This document shows positions 45,561 through 57,406 of a DNA stretch of 64,000 bases, piece by piece. Under the pieces are notes generated by a model, which ran no database searches, had not been told where the DNA came from, and worked only from the letters and a program-made list of their open reading frames with translations. Each line of letters begins with the position of its first letter. Position 1 is the stretch's first letter. The position numbers and the translations under genes were made by a program. Source of the stretch: Castanea sativa (taxonomy: Eukaryota; Streptophyta; Magnoliopsida; Fagales; Fagaceae); contig NC_134013.1 of the NCBI RefSeq assembly GCF_040712315.1, forward strand, positions 91,084,001 through 91,148,000, written 5' to 3'.

Positions 45561-45960
45561 GCTGCAAACTTAGTGATTTTTTGATGAGGTTGATGAGGAA
45601 AAATGTAAGGAGGAGAAGAGCAACATTTTGTGCTTTATGATAAAGTAAAAAGGTAATCAATGAATTTTATTTTTTCCCCAAATCACTAGTTTGTTTAAAA
45701 TTTTGAGAAAACATCAGATTTCTAAATTGAAAGTGAACTTCTCCTTCAATAATAAAATTTGTTAGGAAAAATGTCAAGACTCAACAAATAAAAGGTTTTA
45801 ATTTATTGATATAACAATTAGGTGCATAATATTATTACAAAGAAAAGGCAAGTTATAAATTTGATATCATCACCACTTGTTTGTATCTATGATCTGCTTT
45901 TTTTTTTTTTTTTTTTTTTTTAGAATAAACGGCAGATATGATCTGCCTTGTTAGTTTCAC

Positions 45961-46357
45961 GTGCCCACTTATATATATTCCATGTGTGTACAAGTACAAA
46001 GTCCATGACCCACCCCACCACCCGTAAATTGAACAGCAAATGCTTTTATTATCTCTCTTCACAACTGTCAACTGTGTGGCTTCAGAGAACCAGGGAGCCA
46101 TCTGGAAGTCATACACTGTACTCACTCTCTGCACTTACCACCGCAGAGCTTGAGAAATAGATAATAGAAATATCTAGTCGGTCCAGTGCGTGGGCCCCAC
46201 CAGGCCATTTCCATTAGTCTAAACTAAGTCAACGTCCTAGATCCGCACCTTCAATCTCGCCTACTACGACAAACAGATCCGCAGCTTCTTTTTCTTTTTT
46301 TTTTTAACAACATCAAATTTAATACAAAAATTTAGACACCGAAAATTACATAAAATT

Positions 46358-46394
<37 letters not shown>
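45961..46394. other. Non-genic spacer
   Basis: Contains a 93-codon low-value frame (minus) and a (TA)n run at about 46363-46397 directly beside the Pack-MULE target site. No gene supported. Confidence 0.5.
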
Positions 46395-46401
<7 letters not shown>

Positions 46402-46403
46402 TT

Positions 46404-47406
46404 GGCGAAACTACACTATTTGGCCCCTAAAGCTTACCTGCGTACGCATTACTTTTAAGTTTGAAGCGAGACAATTACCCCTTAAGTTTTAAAACTGAGT
46501 TGTATTGGCTTTTTTACTAATCGTTGTTAACGATTATTCTTACGCTAACTAATAATGACTTGACATTTTTTTAATGATGTGGCATGTTTTAATTAAAAAT
46601 TAAAAAAAATAGTTTGCACGATAGATGAAATTGAAAAATCATATTTGAATATTTGGCACAACTCATGCCTCCAACTCTAAAGGACAAGATTAAAAAACTT
46701 AAGGATGAGTTTGCCTAGGGCGCCTCTGCAGCTCCTAATTATGAAACCTTGAAGTCTAGACTCGACATGTTGATGGAATTATTAAAAATCAAGATTGATT
46801 CTGCAAATAAAAAAAAGTATGCCAGATTAAAGCAGCAAGTCAATAAAAAGTTTGTCGAAATCATGAATCGGCCCTATATGAAAGAAAAAAACAAGGCACT
46901 GGAGGATGAAATTGAAAGTTTTGGGGTGACTGCGGGTCAGGATTTGGACCCTGAGCTAAAGGAGAAAATTGTGCAGAGGAAGCAAGAGATAGAGTTGGAA
47001 ATGGTTGATGCTATAAAAGCCCTGGGTTTGGATGTTGCGGCTGTGAGGCCAAAAGCAAAGGAGATTAGTGAACAGATTCTAATACAAAAGCTGACATTGT
47101 TGTTGATGATGTGTAACCAGGTCATCAAGCATCCAAAGGTCCCTAAAAAATTCATTATGATTTTTCAATTTCATCTCACGTGGAAACTAATTTTTTTAAT
47201 TTTTAATTAAAAACATGCCACATCATTAAAAAAAATGTCAAGTCATTATTCTGTTAGCCAGGTAAGTAACACCGTTAACAGCAGTTAGTAAAAGGACCAA
47301 TACAACTCAGTTTTAAAATTTAAGGGACTAATTGTGCTCGCTTCAAATTTAAGGGACCAATTGCGCACACATGGTAAACTTCAAGGACCAATAGTGTTGT
47401 TTCGCC
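46404..47406. mobile_element. Pack-MULE carrying an accA/CAC3 gene fragment
   Basis: 1003-bp element with long inverted ends: the left arm (46404-46643) begins GGCGAAACTACACTATT and the right arm (47156-47406, reverse complement) begins GGCGAAACAACACTATT. Both continue through matching segments such as 'aaaactgagttgtattgg', 'aataatgacttgacattttt' and 'gatgaaattgaaaaatcata'. Flanking 9-mers TATTATTTT (46395-46403) and TATTGTTTT (47407-47415) are a target duplication with one mismatch. Long TIRs plus a 9-bp duplication identify a Mutator-like element, and the cargo between the arms is host coding sequence, which defines a Pack-MULE. There is no transposase. Confidence 0.9.
46644..47155 (+). pseudogene. 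Captured fragment of plastid ACCase alpha-carboxyltransferase C-terminal region
   Basis: The frame reads PTLKDKIKKLKDEFA, a TAG at 46716-46718, then GASAAPNYETLKSRLDMLME, a charged helical run, and the block GQDLDPELKEKIVQRKQEIE followed by DAIKALGLDV. This order matches the long plant-specific C-terminal extension of the alpha subunit of the heteromeric plastid acetyl-CoA carboxylase carboxyltransferase (nuclear accA/CAC3), recognised from memory of the family. The catalytic domain is absent. After the stop the frame stays open for about 165 codons and runs into the right TIR. It is probably nonfunctional; it might be transcribed as a chimeric or antisense RNA. Confidence 0.82.
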
Positions 47407-47415
47407 TATTGTTTT

Positions 47416-48471
47416 TGTAGTGTAGTGGATCCAACTAAATTATTTTGTGAGAGTTAAAATGAAATTTTCAATAACTCTAACAAGGCTCAATTCAATATGG
47501 ATCAAAATAAAATTTTAAAAGTTCTTAACTGCTCTTTGACTTTAATTGATTAGTTTTGATTAAAAATAAAGTGGTTTAAAATGCACACATATATATATAT
47601 ATATATTTTTTTTTTTGAGAATTACATATTGTCAAACTGTCAAATAAATAAATAATTCTTTTTTTCAAAAAAATTAATAAATAATATAAGTTAGAAAATA
47701 AAGTTAAAATTAAAAAAAAAATTACCTACAATCTCTTGCACAAAGATTCAAATAATCATTGACTTTATTTAAATAACTCATAATTTTTTTTGTTAGATAT
47801 ATTGCAAGGCTGCAAGAGAGGATACGTGGAATTCAAACCACATTCATAAAACACCATAAAATATGTCATCAATATTAGACTTTCACTTTTAAAAAAAGAA
47901 TATAGGACTATCACCTATTAACTCATATAATTAAAGGGTTGTTTTATAATATATAATTTTTTATCACCATAGCTATTACTAGCACTCATTTATATTTTAT
48001 TATAAAATATACGTTGACTATCTTATATTAACAATTAAAATTATCTATTAAAAGAATAATTAAAATTATATAGGTATTACCATATACATAAAGTATGCAT
48101 AAAAATAGTTATTTAGATAAGATGTCTTTCCCTAAATAAATTTAACAATATGACTATATTGATGCACACAACTAAATTGAATCATCCATTGAAAGGTAAA
48201 AACTAATAAAACTTGGAATTCTATTTCAAAAAATAAAAGAAAATCTAATGAGTTGGAAAGAATTGAATTCCAAATTCCAAGTATCTCTATATTGTAGTAG
48301 CAAAGTAGAATATATATATTGGTTTTGTTTTTGGTGAACCTCAATAGCTCCGTTCATAAATGTAGGCGTTTGGTTTAGGCCAACTAACAAATTTCACAAT
48401 CAACAATAAAACAACAACAAATAACGCTCTTCGTTACAACCAAAGCTCTCTGTTTATTTTTCCCTGTACAC
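47416..48471. other. Intergenic, upstream of the RUS6-type gene
   Basis: AT-rich, with a (TA)n run near 47589-47606. No other gene. The last 100 bases before the TATA box are the likely promoter. Confidence 0.5.
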
Positions 48472-48479
48472 TATAAATA
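48472..48479 (+). promoter_or_regulatory. TATA box of the RUS6-type gene
   Basis: TATAAATA about 107 bp before the ATG, followed by a CT-rich leader (48491-48502), a common plant core-promoter layout. Confidence 0.65.
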
Positions 48480-48544
48480 CACTCAAAACTCTCTCTCTCT
48501 CACACTCAGAAAATAGACTCATTTTGAAAAGTTTCTAACAACTT

Positions 48545-48575
48545 GGTTTCGTTTCGTTTCGTTTCGTTTCGTTTC
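48545..48575 (+). repeat. (GTTTC)n repeat in the 5' leader
   Basis: Six copies of GTTTC immediately upstream of the ATG at 48579. On the plus strand they sit in the presumed 5' untranslated leader. Confidence 0.85.
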
Positions 48576-48578
48576 ACA

Positions 48579-51500
48579 ATGGCTACTCCTCCGCCGATCA
48601 AATTGAAGCAATCCCAAACCAACGCGGCGGCGGCGGCGGCGTCGTCTTCTTCCGCTTCGCACGACACTGCGCGGCTACTGGTCCGCGAAACGCTGCGTAT
48701 AAGCGCCAATCTCGCTTCTTCTTCTTCGCCTTCGATTCCGGCGGAGCCGCCGCTCTCTCTGGGCGATTCGCCGGAGAGTCGGAGTTTGAATCGGCGGAGG
48801 CTGGGGCTGGTGGAGGAAGAGTATGTGAATTCGAGCTTGAGGCTGATTTGCTGCGAGGAAATCGACGGTCGCAGGTGGAACTACGTGGCTGAAAAAGACG
48901 CGCTTTCTGGAACCTTCAAGAAGAACTCCATTCGCGCCCTCACTTTGCACTCTCCTCAAGCTCCAGTTGAGGTCAGCTAGCTCGCTCGCTCAATTTTCGC
49001 TATATTTTGAATGTGCATTTCTTCAAATTACGTTATTGGTAGAATCCATTACAGCTAGCTTAGCTCAACTGTTAAACTTTTGGTTCTGAATATAAGCTCG
49101 CTTATGAATAGTTGCTTGGTTTTCATTGTTAATTAAAATTACATGTCTTATCATCGTGTAATGGTTAAGAATGATTTCTAGATATCCACTTTAATTATGA
49201 TGTTCATGTGAAGTAGCGATTTTCAGTGGAAAGAATGGATGATTGGTGTGCTATAGTTATTAAATGCACTGGAACACAGAGTTTGTTCTGTAATGTTGAA
49301 TGTTGAATACTTATTGGGATTGAGAAGAAGGTAGAGGATTTGGTCATTTATATTGTTTGTTAAATAACTTGTGATGTGATGTGATGCGATGCATGTATTG
49401 GAATTTATTATTTTTCTTTGGTTTTGGTGCAGGATCTGATGTCATTTGTAAGATCTTATGTGGTTCCAGAAGGTTTCCCTGATAGCGTTATTCCTTCGTA
49501 TGTTCCGTATATGACATGGAGAGCTTTGAAGGTAGTTTACCTTACTTTTTCACTCTAACATTGGAACAACGGTGGGCTTATAAGGGAATGGGGGAATTCA
49601 ACACTTTTGGTACTCTTTAATGCTGTGTTAATCATTGTATTTATTCGTTGTAGCATTTCTTTGGTGGAGCAATGGGCGTTTTCACAACGCAAACGCTTTT
49701 GAATTCAGTTGGAGTCTCTAGAAACCGAGCAACTCCTGGAGCTGTTGCTATTAACTGGATTCTCAAGGTGAACACGATTTTGACACATTTCGCAAGATAG
49801 TATACATTTTTCTAAATGAATAAAGCTTCAAGTTTTCTTGTGTACTGTTTTAGCAAGATATTATGCATGACCCATATTGAAGTTCACATGTACAATATAG
49901 TTTGGTAAAGGAAAAATGGACATTATTCATCGATGGGTTTCTGTTTGTTGGAGTAGTTTCTCATTTGAGTTTTCTACTGTATATTCCCAAAAAAATTACT
50001 TGTCTACATTGAGACAACTTTTTTTATTTATTTTTAAATTCAATATCCAAGGGAGGGGGGATTTGAAATCTATATTTCTCTGTTGAAAACACCAGGAGGT
50101 GTCAATTGAGCTTCAAAGCTCTTGTCAACATAAAAATTTATTTATGCTGGAGACTACTGGTGATTTACTCTTCATGCTGACCCCCAATTGCATTTAGAAT
50201 ATTTCAGTGAGCAGTACAAGAAAGGGTTCTCATTTGACTGCAATTTAGTTTCCTGTCTTGCTTTATTTTATTACTTTCCAGCCCTTAATTTTGAGATTGA
50301 TTGTAGTCTTATTGGAAATTCTCAAGTTGATATTCATGAAGGTAAATTTACATTATCTGTAGGATGGTGCTGGTCGTGTTGGAAAAATGCTTTTTGCCCG
50401 TCAAGGAAAGAAGTTTGATTATGACTTAAAACAGGTATAATTTAATAGCTGTTCTGTTTTTTTATATAGGTAAGAATAACTTTAATGAAAAGAGACTACT
50501 TTGGACATGAAGTAGCCTAAATAATTATAATCAGAAAAATATCTACATATGAATTGACTCTATCAAATTTTGAACAGAAGTACCATCTATTTCAATTTGG
50601 CAGTCCAATTTTCAACCTGACTGTTTTAATACCATGTATCTCCAAAATTATGTTTTACAGCTACGATTTACGGGTGATCTCCTTTTGGAGTTGGGTGCTG
50701 CTGTGGAGTTGGCAACTGCAGCTGTGCCACACCTTTTTCTTCCTTTGGCTTGTGCTGCTAACGTTGTAAAGGTTTGATAGCTTTTTCATAACGCAAATAT
50801 GACATGGTCATGTCAGTTGTGTGCTCTCATATTCTTTACTCTTTCCTTTGTAGAATGTGGCTGCTGTAACATCAACATCAACTCGTACACCAATTTACAA
50901 AGCCTTTGCCAAAGGAGAAAACATAGGGGATGTAACTGCTAAAGGAGAATGTGTTGGGAATATTGCAGATCTGGTATGCTTATCAAACTTCTCTTTCTAT
51001 TTTTGCAGGATGATATCTATATAAGTAGGAATGCAAGGTAGGTCTATCAAATGAAATATATTGTGACATGGGTTTGTGGGCCCATATACTGTTTTGACCC
51101 CATTACATCTAACATAAGAACTCTCTAAAATAGGTCTGAGCTTGTAATATAGGCTGCTCTTTCTTTCTCACCAACTTTGTTTTTTTCCCACCTATATGGT
51201 CTTTTCCTTATTGTAGCATTTAATCATTTGCAGCCATAACCTCATGATCAATTCATGTGTCAAATTATCAAATAGGAGTTTTAGTATTAAATGATTATGC
51301 AGAACAAACTAAAAATTTTGTTTGGATTGCCTTTTAATAGAAAGGAGCTTGGATTTCGTGTGTCATCTAACGGGTTCAAGAGGGGGAAATTGAGTCTGAA
51401 TTTCAGTTTAATGCCATGGTATATATTTACTATGGATTAGGTTCATATTACTCTTGACGTAACTCTTAGTTATGTTAATATGTTATACCACTTAAGAACT

Positions 51501-54500
51501 TTGAAGACTTATAACTCTTTTGTATCTTGATTAGCTAGTCTAAGTTGGATCAAGTCTTTTTTTCTTTTTTTTTGTGATCTAGGTTATGTAGCTTTTGGTC
51601 CAGTTATTTTTAAGTTTTACAATGTAGAACTGAGGTAAGGCTATAGCAGAAACAAATGAGTCTTATTTTAAGTTTTGTGGTTCTTTTTTTATGTTTTATT
51701 CTTTTCTTACTTAGTTTAACTGTTATTTTTCTTTCTTGTTTGGGAATCCTAATCTTTGTTTTACAATGATTAGGAATGTTTTATATATAAAGGCTTTTGT
51801 GTAAGCTTTAAAGATTCGGAGTATAACTAAATAAAATTCTAGCAGCTTTTCTTAAAGCATTGTGGGTAGGAATTGTCTAGGTTTTATCTTTCCTCTTCTT
51901 CTTTTTTTTAATTTTTTTATTATTTTCATTTTGTCAATTCAATGTTTTAACAACAAAATGCCATTGAATTCCTTTAATATTCAATTTTTATGACCCACCC
52001 AAACCTTATGTCCTTAACCATCAAACCCTGTCAAGAATCTTTTAAGAGCTCACAAATTAACCTAATTTAGAGTTGAATTTCCTAAAAATCTTGCATCAAT
52101 ATGGTATTGAAGCCCATCACAGCCTCTGTCCTACATCATCCATAATTAGGTTAAATGCTCACTTTTTGCTGAACACACACACTCTAAATTTTGTATCAAT
52201 CAAATGTTATCAATTGTCCAATTCATCAAGCCATGTAGTCTGTATACATTAAAATATGAATAACTATAGTTATGAACATTTTATAGATGAGGTAGTCTTG
52301 ATCTTTGATCACCTTGATAGTAACTGTTGTTTCCTCATAATACTCATCCCTCAAAAATGTTATCCTAAGTGTAACTCAAACTGGACTTTGTGTGTGTGTG
52401 TGTGTGGTGTTGTTTAGAAGTACGGAATGAACAAAGCACACATTTGATCATATGCCTCAGGTATTATAGAAATTATCCTGTCCTGCAATAGATGACAACC
52501 TCTTATTTTTCAAGTTGACCAATATATGAAACTTTCCAAAAGTGGAACTTCAGTTCCCTATATTGTTCTCATCTCTCTTTTTTCCCCCCAAAAGGCAAAC
52601 AAGGTTCTTATTAAAAGTCGTGTTCACCTGTAAGATAAAGTAAATGACATTTTGCCAATGAGCCCTAGCTCAAATGGAACTTCCTCCTCTCACTAGAGTG
52701 GGTACAGGGTGATTTCATTGGTTCAAAATGCACTTACCATTAAACAAGTTTTGATGGTGTTTTTTTTTTTTTTTCTTCTTCTTCTTGAAAGGACATTAAA
52801 AAGATTACTATATTTTTACCTTTTCATGAATTGTCATTCCATTTCAATATTTTCATATATTGAGGGTCAAAGGGAGTATATAATATGTACATATATGTTA
52901 GCTTTTTTATGTAAATGATATAATTTATGACTAAATGTGATGGTCAAACTGTCAATGGAAGCTGTAAAAATGGGCCCTGTATCATATGTGTGCTGCTAGT
53001 CTCTACTAATTTCTTCTCCACCATTGTGTGAACTTATTTGTGATGAAATTTTTTATTGATGTTGATGTAAGTGAAACTTTTCTCTTGTGAAGCTGGGAAC
53101 TGGGATGAGCATAATGATCTCAAAAAGAAATCCATCCTTGGTTACTACATTTGCCTTACTTTCGTGTGGATATGTCTTCAGCTCTTACCAAGAGGTTAGA
53201 TTGGTTATAAGTATACAATGTTTGTTAGAGCTTCTTCACGTCCCTTTTGTTTGTGGATGTTGAATTAGTCAGTCTAATTGCACTTATATTTTCCTTCAGG
53301 TTAAGTCTGTAGTGTTGCACACATTGAACCGGGCAAGATTCACTGTGGCAGTAGATTCATTCCTTAAGACAGGTTCCTAACTCACCATAAGTGGTCTACT
53401 TTAGAGGCAGAATTTTTCCTCTATTTTCTTTTTAACCATATCTTATCTTCTTTTCATGGTTTCCTAAAAGAAGCAGACTAGTTCCCTCTATAAGCACGAG
53501 AAGTGTATTTTATAATGTGTAATGGCCTAATCATGCTTTCTTTCTATTTGTAGGACGAGTCCCCTCATTGCAGGAAGGGAACTTGAACGAAAAAATATTA
53601 AGTTTTCCATGGTTGAAAGATAAGCCTGTTGTTCTTGGTATGTGAGGGGAATTGTATTGCAAGATTTCCCATTTGATTTTGGCCCCCTTATTTCTGGGAG
53701 TTCAATCTGAAGTTTTTTACTACTTTTTGGCAGGACCAAGATTTAAGGATGCTTTCCAAGACCCAGGTGTATATCTTGCTGTAGAGCCTCTCTTTGAGGT
53801 AATTTCCTTTTTGGGAAGAAACAAATTTCAAGGAAATTGCTCTTATGGATTCAGTAGTTTCTTTTTCTGGATTAGCTCTTTGTCTCTCTTATATGTATTC
53901 ATTATGTCCTCTTGATTGGTGACAGAAAGAGAGATATATTGTGACATATAATCCATCAAAAGGTAAAGTATATGCATTGCTCAAAGATCAGGCAAAGTCA
54001 GATGACATTCTAAAAGCGGCATTCCATGTGAGATGTCTCACTCATCTTTGTCTGTACTTGTTGTACTAATCATGAGTTTTTTTCCTCGTATGATTTGTGT
54101 TTAAGATATGGTTAACCTTGTATAACAGGCTCACGTGCTTCTGCATTTTGTACAATCATCAAATGAGAGTCGATCTAGTGCTCAGAAGCAGAGGGATTAT
54201 AATAACTATTCCGATATTGTGTTGACAACTACTGATCTTGAGGCTCATATATCAGAGTCATGTAAGATGGTCTCAAAATCATATGGGATTTTCAAGAGCA
54301 AAGCTGCAGATCAGGTAGGTGGAAATCAACTGCCTTTTCTTTTTTTTTTCTTTTTTCTTTTTTTGAAGTGTGTGTGTGTGTGTGTGTGTGTGTGTCAATG
54401 TTCAATAGTGTTAGATTTGAGCTTTGTTTATGCATCCTTTTGGCTTATGCTTGAGGTGCTTTCAAAGTGGTTGGCTTACCAGTTACAAGAGATTTAGATG

Positions 54501-55319
54501 AGTGAGAAATTTACTGGAGTTAAATAGGCCTCGTCCTAGCCATTGCCTACTTAGATGCGCTATTATGATTAAAAAAAAAAAAGATGGGCACTTATTGAAA
54601 TGAATGAAGGGGCTAGACTCTCAGCACTGAATTATCTACACTCTTAATCACCCTTCCATCCTGGAGGAGCTTACACTCAATCACTCGCTCAGGAATTACC
54701 ATGAAGCCTTGATAATGTATAACAGCCACTTGAGCGTTCTCATTTTAGTTCAGTGCTGCTATTTACTTGTTGATCTGTAGCATTTTGCTCTTGCTATGAA
54801 AATTTGTGCTATAAAGTACAAACTACACTTTGAAACAACATAGTGGCAGACCTTTTTGTGTTTTTGGCCCAAAAAATTTGCAAAAGCTTTTCCTGTGTTG
54901 GTGATATTTTGTATGAGGTACAGTGGTTGTGGTTGCAAGCAAAATTCTGAACAAAAGAAAGGTGCCAGAGCCTCCTACAGACTATTGGATGCTATTTCAG
55001 TAATTATCTTGCAAGTTCTCTAAAATCACCTGAAGCCAGCTTTGAATTCTTAATTTTGGAAGGCAAAGATCTTGACAGGAATTAAGCAGTAATTAGAATA
55101 AAGTCTACTGTCATATGGTTATTTGTATTTAGACTTGCATTTAATTCACCAACCCAAATGTATTTGTTGTGATAATTCACTGATTATGGGATATGATACA
55201 CCTTCTAAAATACAAATTTTCTGTTTTGGCTTTTCCCTTTTTGTTAGGGGTGGAAGATGTCAGAGTCACTTCTTAATCCTGGCCGAGCTCGGCTATGTGC
55301 AAGTGACAAATCGGGATGA
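48579..55319 (+). CDS. RUS6: ROOT UV-B SENSITIVE (DUF647) family protein, RUS6-type, 13 exons
   Basis: Exons read by hand: 48579-48971, 49433-49531, 49654-49767, 50363-50434, 50661-50771, 50854-50973, 53093-53194, 53300-53372, 53554-53637, 53734-53798, 53926-54027, 54129-54314, 55248-55319. All introns are GT-AG and the joined frame is open for 530 residues. The protein has a low-complexity Ala/Ser N-terminus (about 10-30), then the DUF647 core from about residue 130, with DLMSFVRSYVVPEGFPDSV, YVPYMTWRALKHFFGGAMGV, LKDGAGRVGKMLFARQGKKFD and LGAAVELATAAVPHLFLPLA. The core has hydrophobic, possibly membrane-embedded, helices. Arabidopsis RUS1/RUS2 act in UV-B and vitamin B6-linked root development, and RUS6 is known as EMB1879. 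The RUS6 assignment is from motif memory; another RUS member is less likely. Intron 6 (2.1 kb) is the largest. Confidence 0.93.
52155..52330. mobile_element. Degenerate family-2 MITE remnant in intron 6
   Basis: Contains 'aaattttgtatcaatcaaatgtta' -like sequence (20-base core 'attttgtatcaatcaaatgt') and 'gtagtcttgatctttgatca', in the order seen inside the family-2 elements at 3440-3600. Terminal repeats are not recognisable. Confidence 0.4.
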
Positions 55320-55828
55320 CATTCATCTGTATGCAAACTGGGCTTTGACTTATAAGGTGCTCGACAACGCCAAGTGCTTGTACTGCCTGTGACACTTAAA
55401 TAGTTCCGCAGACGGAAGAGGTCTGTGTGACAAAAAAGAGCTAGCACTAGACCAATGGGACCATGGGAACCATGGACTTATGAAGATGGTCAGTCTGTGT
55501 TACAGTGCAAAAATACTTTGCAGATTGCACCCTCTCTGCATTATGAAACACACTTGAAGATGGTGTGGTACAGTCTTGAGTTATAAGGGATGTGTTGTTA
55601 CGCATGAAGTTGCATACTATAGTTGCACATAGATTTGGTTTTTTTTTTTTTTCCCTCTCTCTTATCGGCCCGGTTTTGGTTTATGTTGTGGGGTTTTTTT
55701 TTTTTTTTTTCATTTTTGTTGTATTCTTGTGTCGTGATGTTTATGTTTATAGAATACCTCGAGTTTTTTGTGTCACATCCAGTGCACAAAGCTCTCATTT
55801 CTATGCGGTTGAATTTTTCCTGTCAATC

Positions 55829-55834
55829 AATAAA
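55829..55834 (+). terminator. Polyadenylation signal of the RUS6-type gene
   Basis: AATAAA about 510 bp after the stop codon, with T-rich sequence around it. Other weaker signals may be used. Confidence 0.45.
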
Positions 55835-57179
55835 TTTTGATTTGCTAATATTGCACAGGATTATTGAGAAAATGTTAAATCTCGGTTTAGAGCATAGAGG
55901 TTGAAAAGAAATGTTGGTGGGGACATACTGAATCTCTTTTGCTTGTAAAACTAAAATAGCTCAAAAATTTGAACTCATGTCAGCATGCTCGATTCATGCA
56001 CACAGTGGCTCTATGCAAAGGCACCAGGCTAGAGACATAGGGCATCACTGCTTTATTGACCTAAGTCACATCTACTTTGAGTTGTCTTGTAAAAGGGGAG
56101 TACCAATACCATATAATGATGTCTAAATTTATGTACGTAATGTACAATCAAGATAAATTTGCCCCCTATTTTGTCTGGTCTTGCTCAATACTGAGTTATA
56201 ACTGAGACCCACCCATTGCACACACAGTGTGCGCCACTACGTTGTAGTGGTTCTTATAACAGAAAGCATAAATTCTTTGTTGTTGTTCAAACTTCAAACT
56301 ATCTTATTATGATCTTATGTCTGCAATGAAAGATGCACTTGAATTTCAAGTTTTGAATTGCTATCATTTCTCTATTATTATTTTTCTTATTATGGATTTT
56401 GATAGAAAAATGTGCCAATAGGGTTTATCGATGAATTATTACTACCAATATGCAAAAAGCCATGAGTAAAAAAAGTCTCATCAGTTACTTTCTGTTGGAT
56501 GTGTATGGAGGACCTCTAGCTCTAGTTAATCGATTTGAATGGGCAGAGTGGCAGCACGCAGCAACCTAAAGCTGCTTTATTCTCTTCTCCCCTTTTAACA
56601 ATGTTGCTACAATTAGCTGATGGTTGTTTAAACAGACTCGTCTCTATGCAAGCACTAAGGAGTACTGTTTAATGTTCTCGAACAATAATAGGTAACAAAC
56701 TTGTGAAAACTATTTTCTTTTATTAATTTTCGTATCAATTGTCTAAGAGGTTTTTGACTCAATATTATTGTCTTCATTCAAATTTGTAATATCTATAACA
56801 TCACTTATTTCTCATGTTTTGTATTGGTGACGGATTAAAACATGAAAGATTACAATTTTTGTTTTTATTTTCGTTAACAAAAATTTCCAAAACTCTTTTA
56901 AGCACCTAATAACTCATGCAGTTGTGTATAGTCCCCTATCCGCATGCACTAAGTAATTATAAGGAGAAATCCTTAGGATCGACTCTACGATAAGGGTTAA
57001 AAGTTTTAAGCTCAAAATTTCATGAATCTTATGATACCTTAGGAGCCACTAGGCTAACCCCTTAGGTCTAAAGAGTATATATAATTCCATCCCCCCCCCC
57101 CCAACACACGCATGTCTTACTTGCTCCATCTCATTGTATTTGCCTATTATTCATTAGGAAAAATTTAGCTATAGTTCCT
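55835..57179. other. Intergenic
   Basis: AT-rich with a poly-C run at about 57091-57102. No gene, RNA or clear mobile element. Confidence 0.5.
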
Positions 57180-57406
57180 TTGTAACACTTTGTACACCTT
57201 GACTATGGAGTTAGGCCTACGTCCAAGAGGAAAGTTCTTGACAACTACACCTTGACTATTCAACTTATTTTATTATTATGAACCTAATGTAAGGTTTATA
57301 TACTAGAGATTAAACAACCCTAAGCTAACCCTAGATTAGTTTTCTTGTTTTACAAGTACATGAGTCTACAATTGGTATGGGCCTCTTGGCCATGATATCT
57401 CTAACA
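57180..57406 (-). repeat. Copia LTR-like fragment, minus orientation
   Basis: Read on the minus strand it starts TGTTAGAGATATCATGGCC and continues with 'tctctagtatataaaccttac' -like sequence (core 'tagtatataaaccttaca'), as at 2259-2400. The far end is unclear. Confidence 0.5.

Larger units (their letters stand above)
40325..45960. repeat. Tandem array unit C3
   Basis: Third copy, starting at 'ctaacaagtactaaaaaaat', which matches 35200 in C2, so it lacks the leftmost kilobase of the unit. It has its own (CA)n run at 40663-40689 and a long segment (about 40900-42500) with no counterpart in C1 or C2 in which I see no gene. The end is near 45960, where similarity to C2 stops. Confidence 0.75.

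Noticed and set aside
46749..47210. 153-codon frame as a functional gene
   Set aside because: It is the internal part of a captured accA/CAC3 fragment: upstream coding has a stop at 46716-46718, the catalytic domain is missing, and the frame's end lies in the transposon's inverted repeat.
48675..48959. 94-codon minus-strand frame
   Set aside because: It is a GC-rich shadow of exon 1 of the RUS6-type gene.
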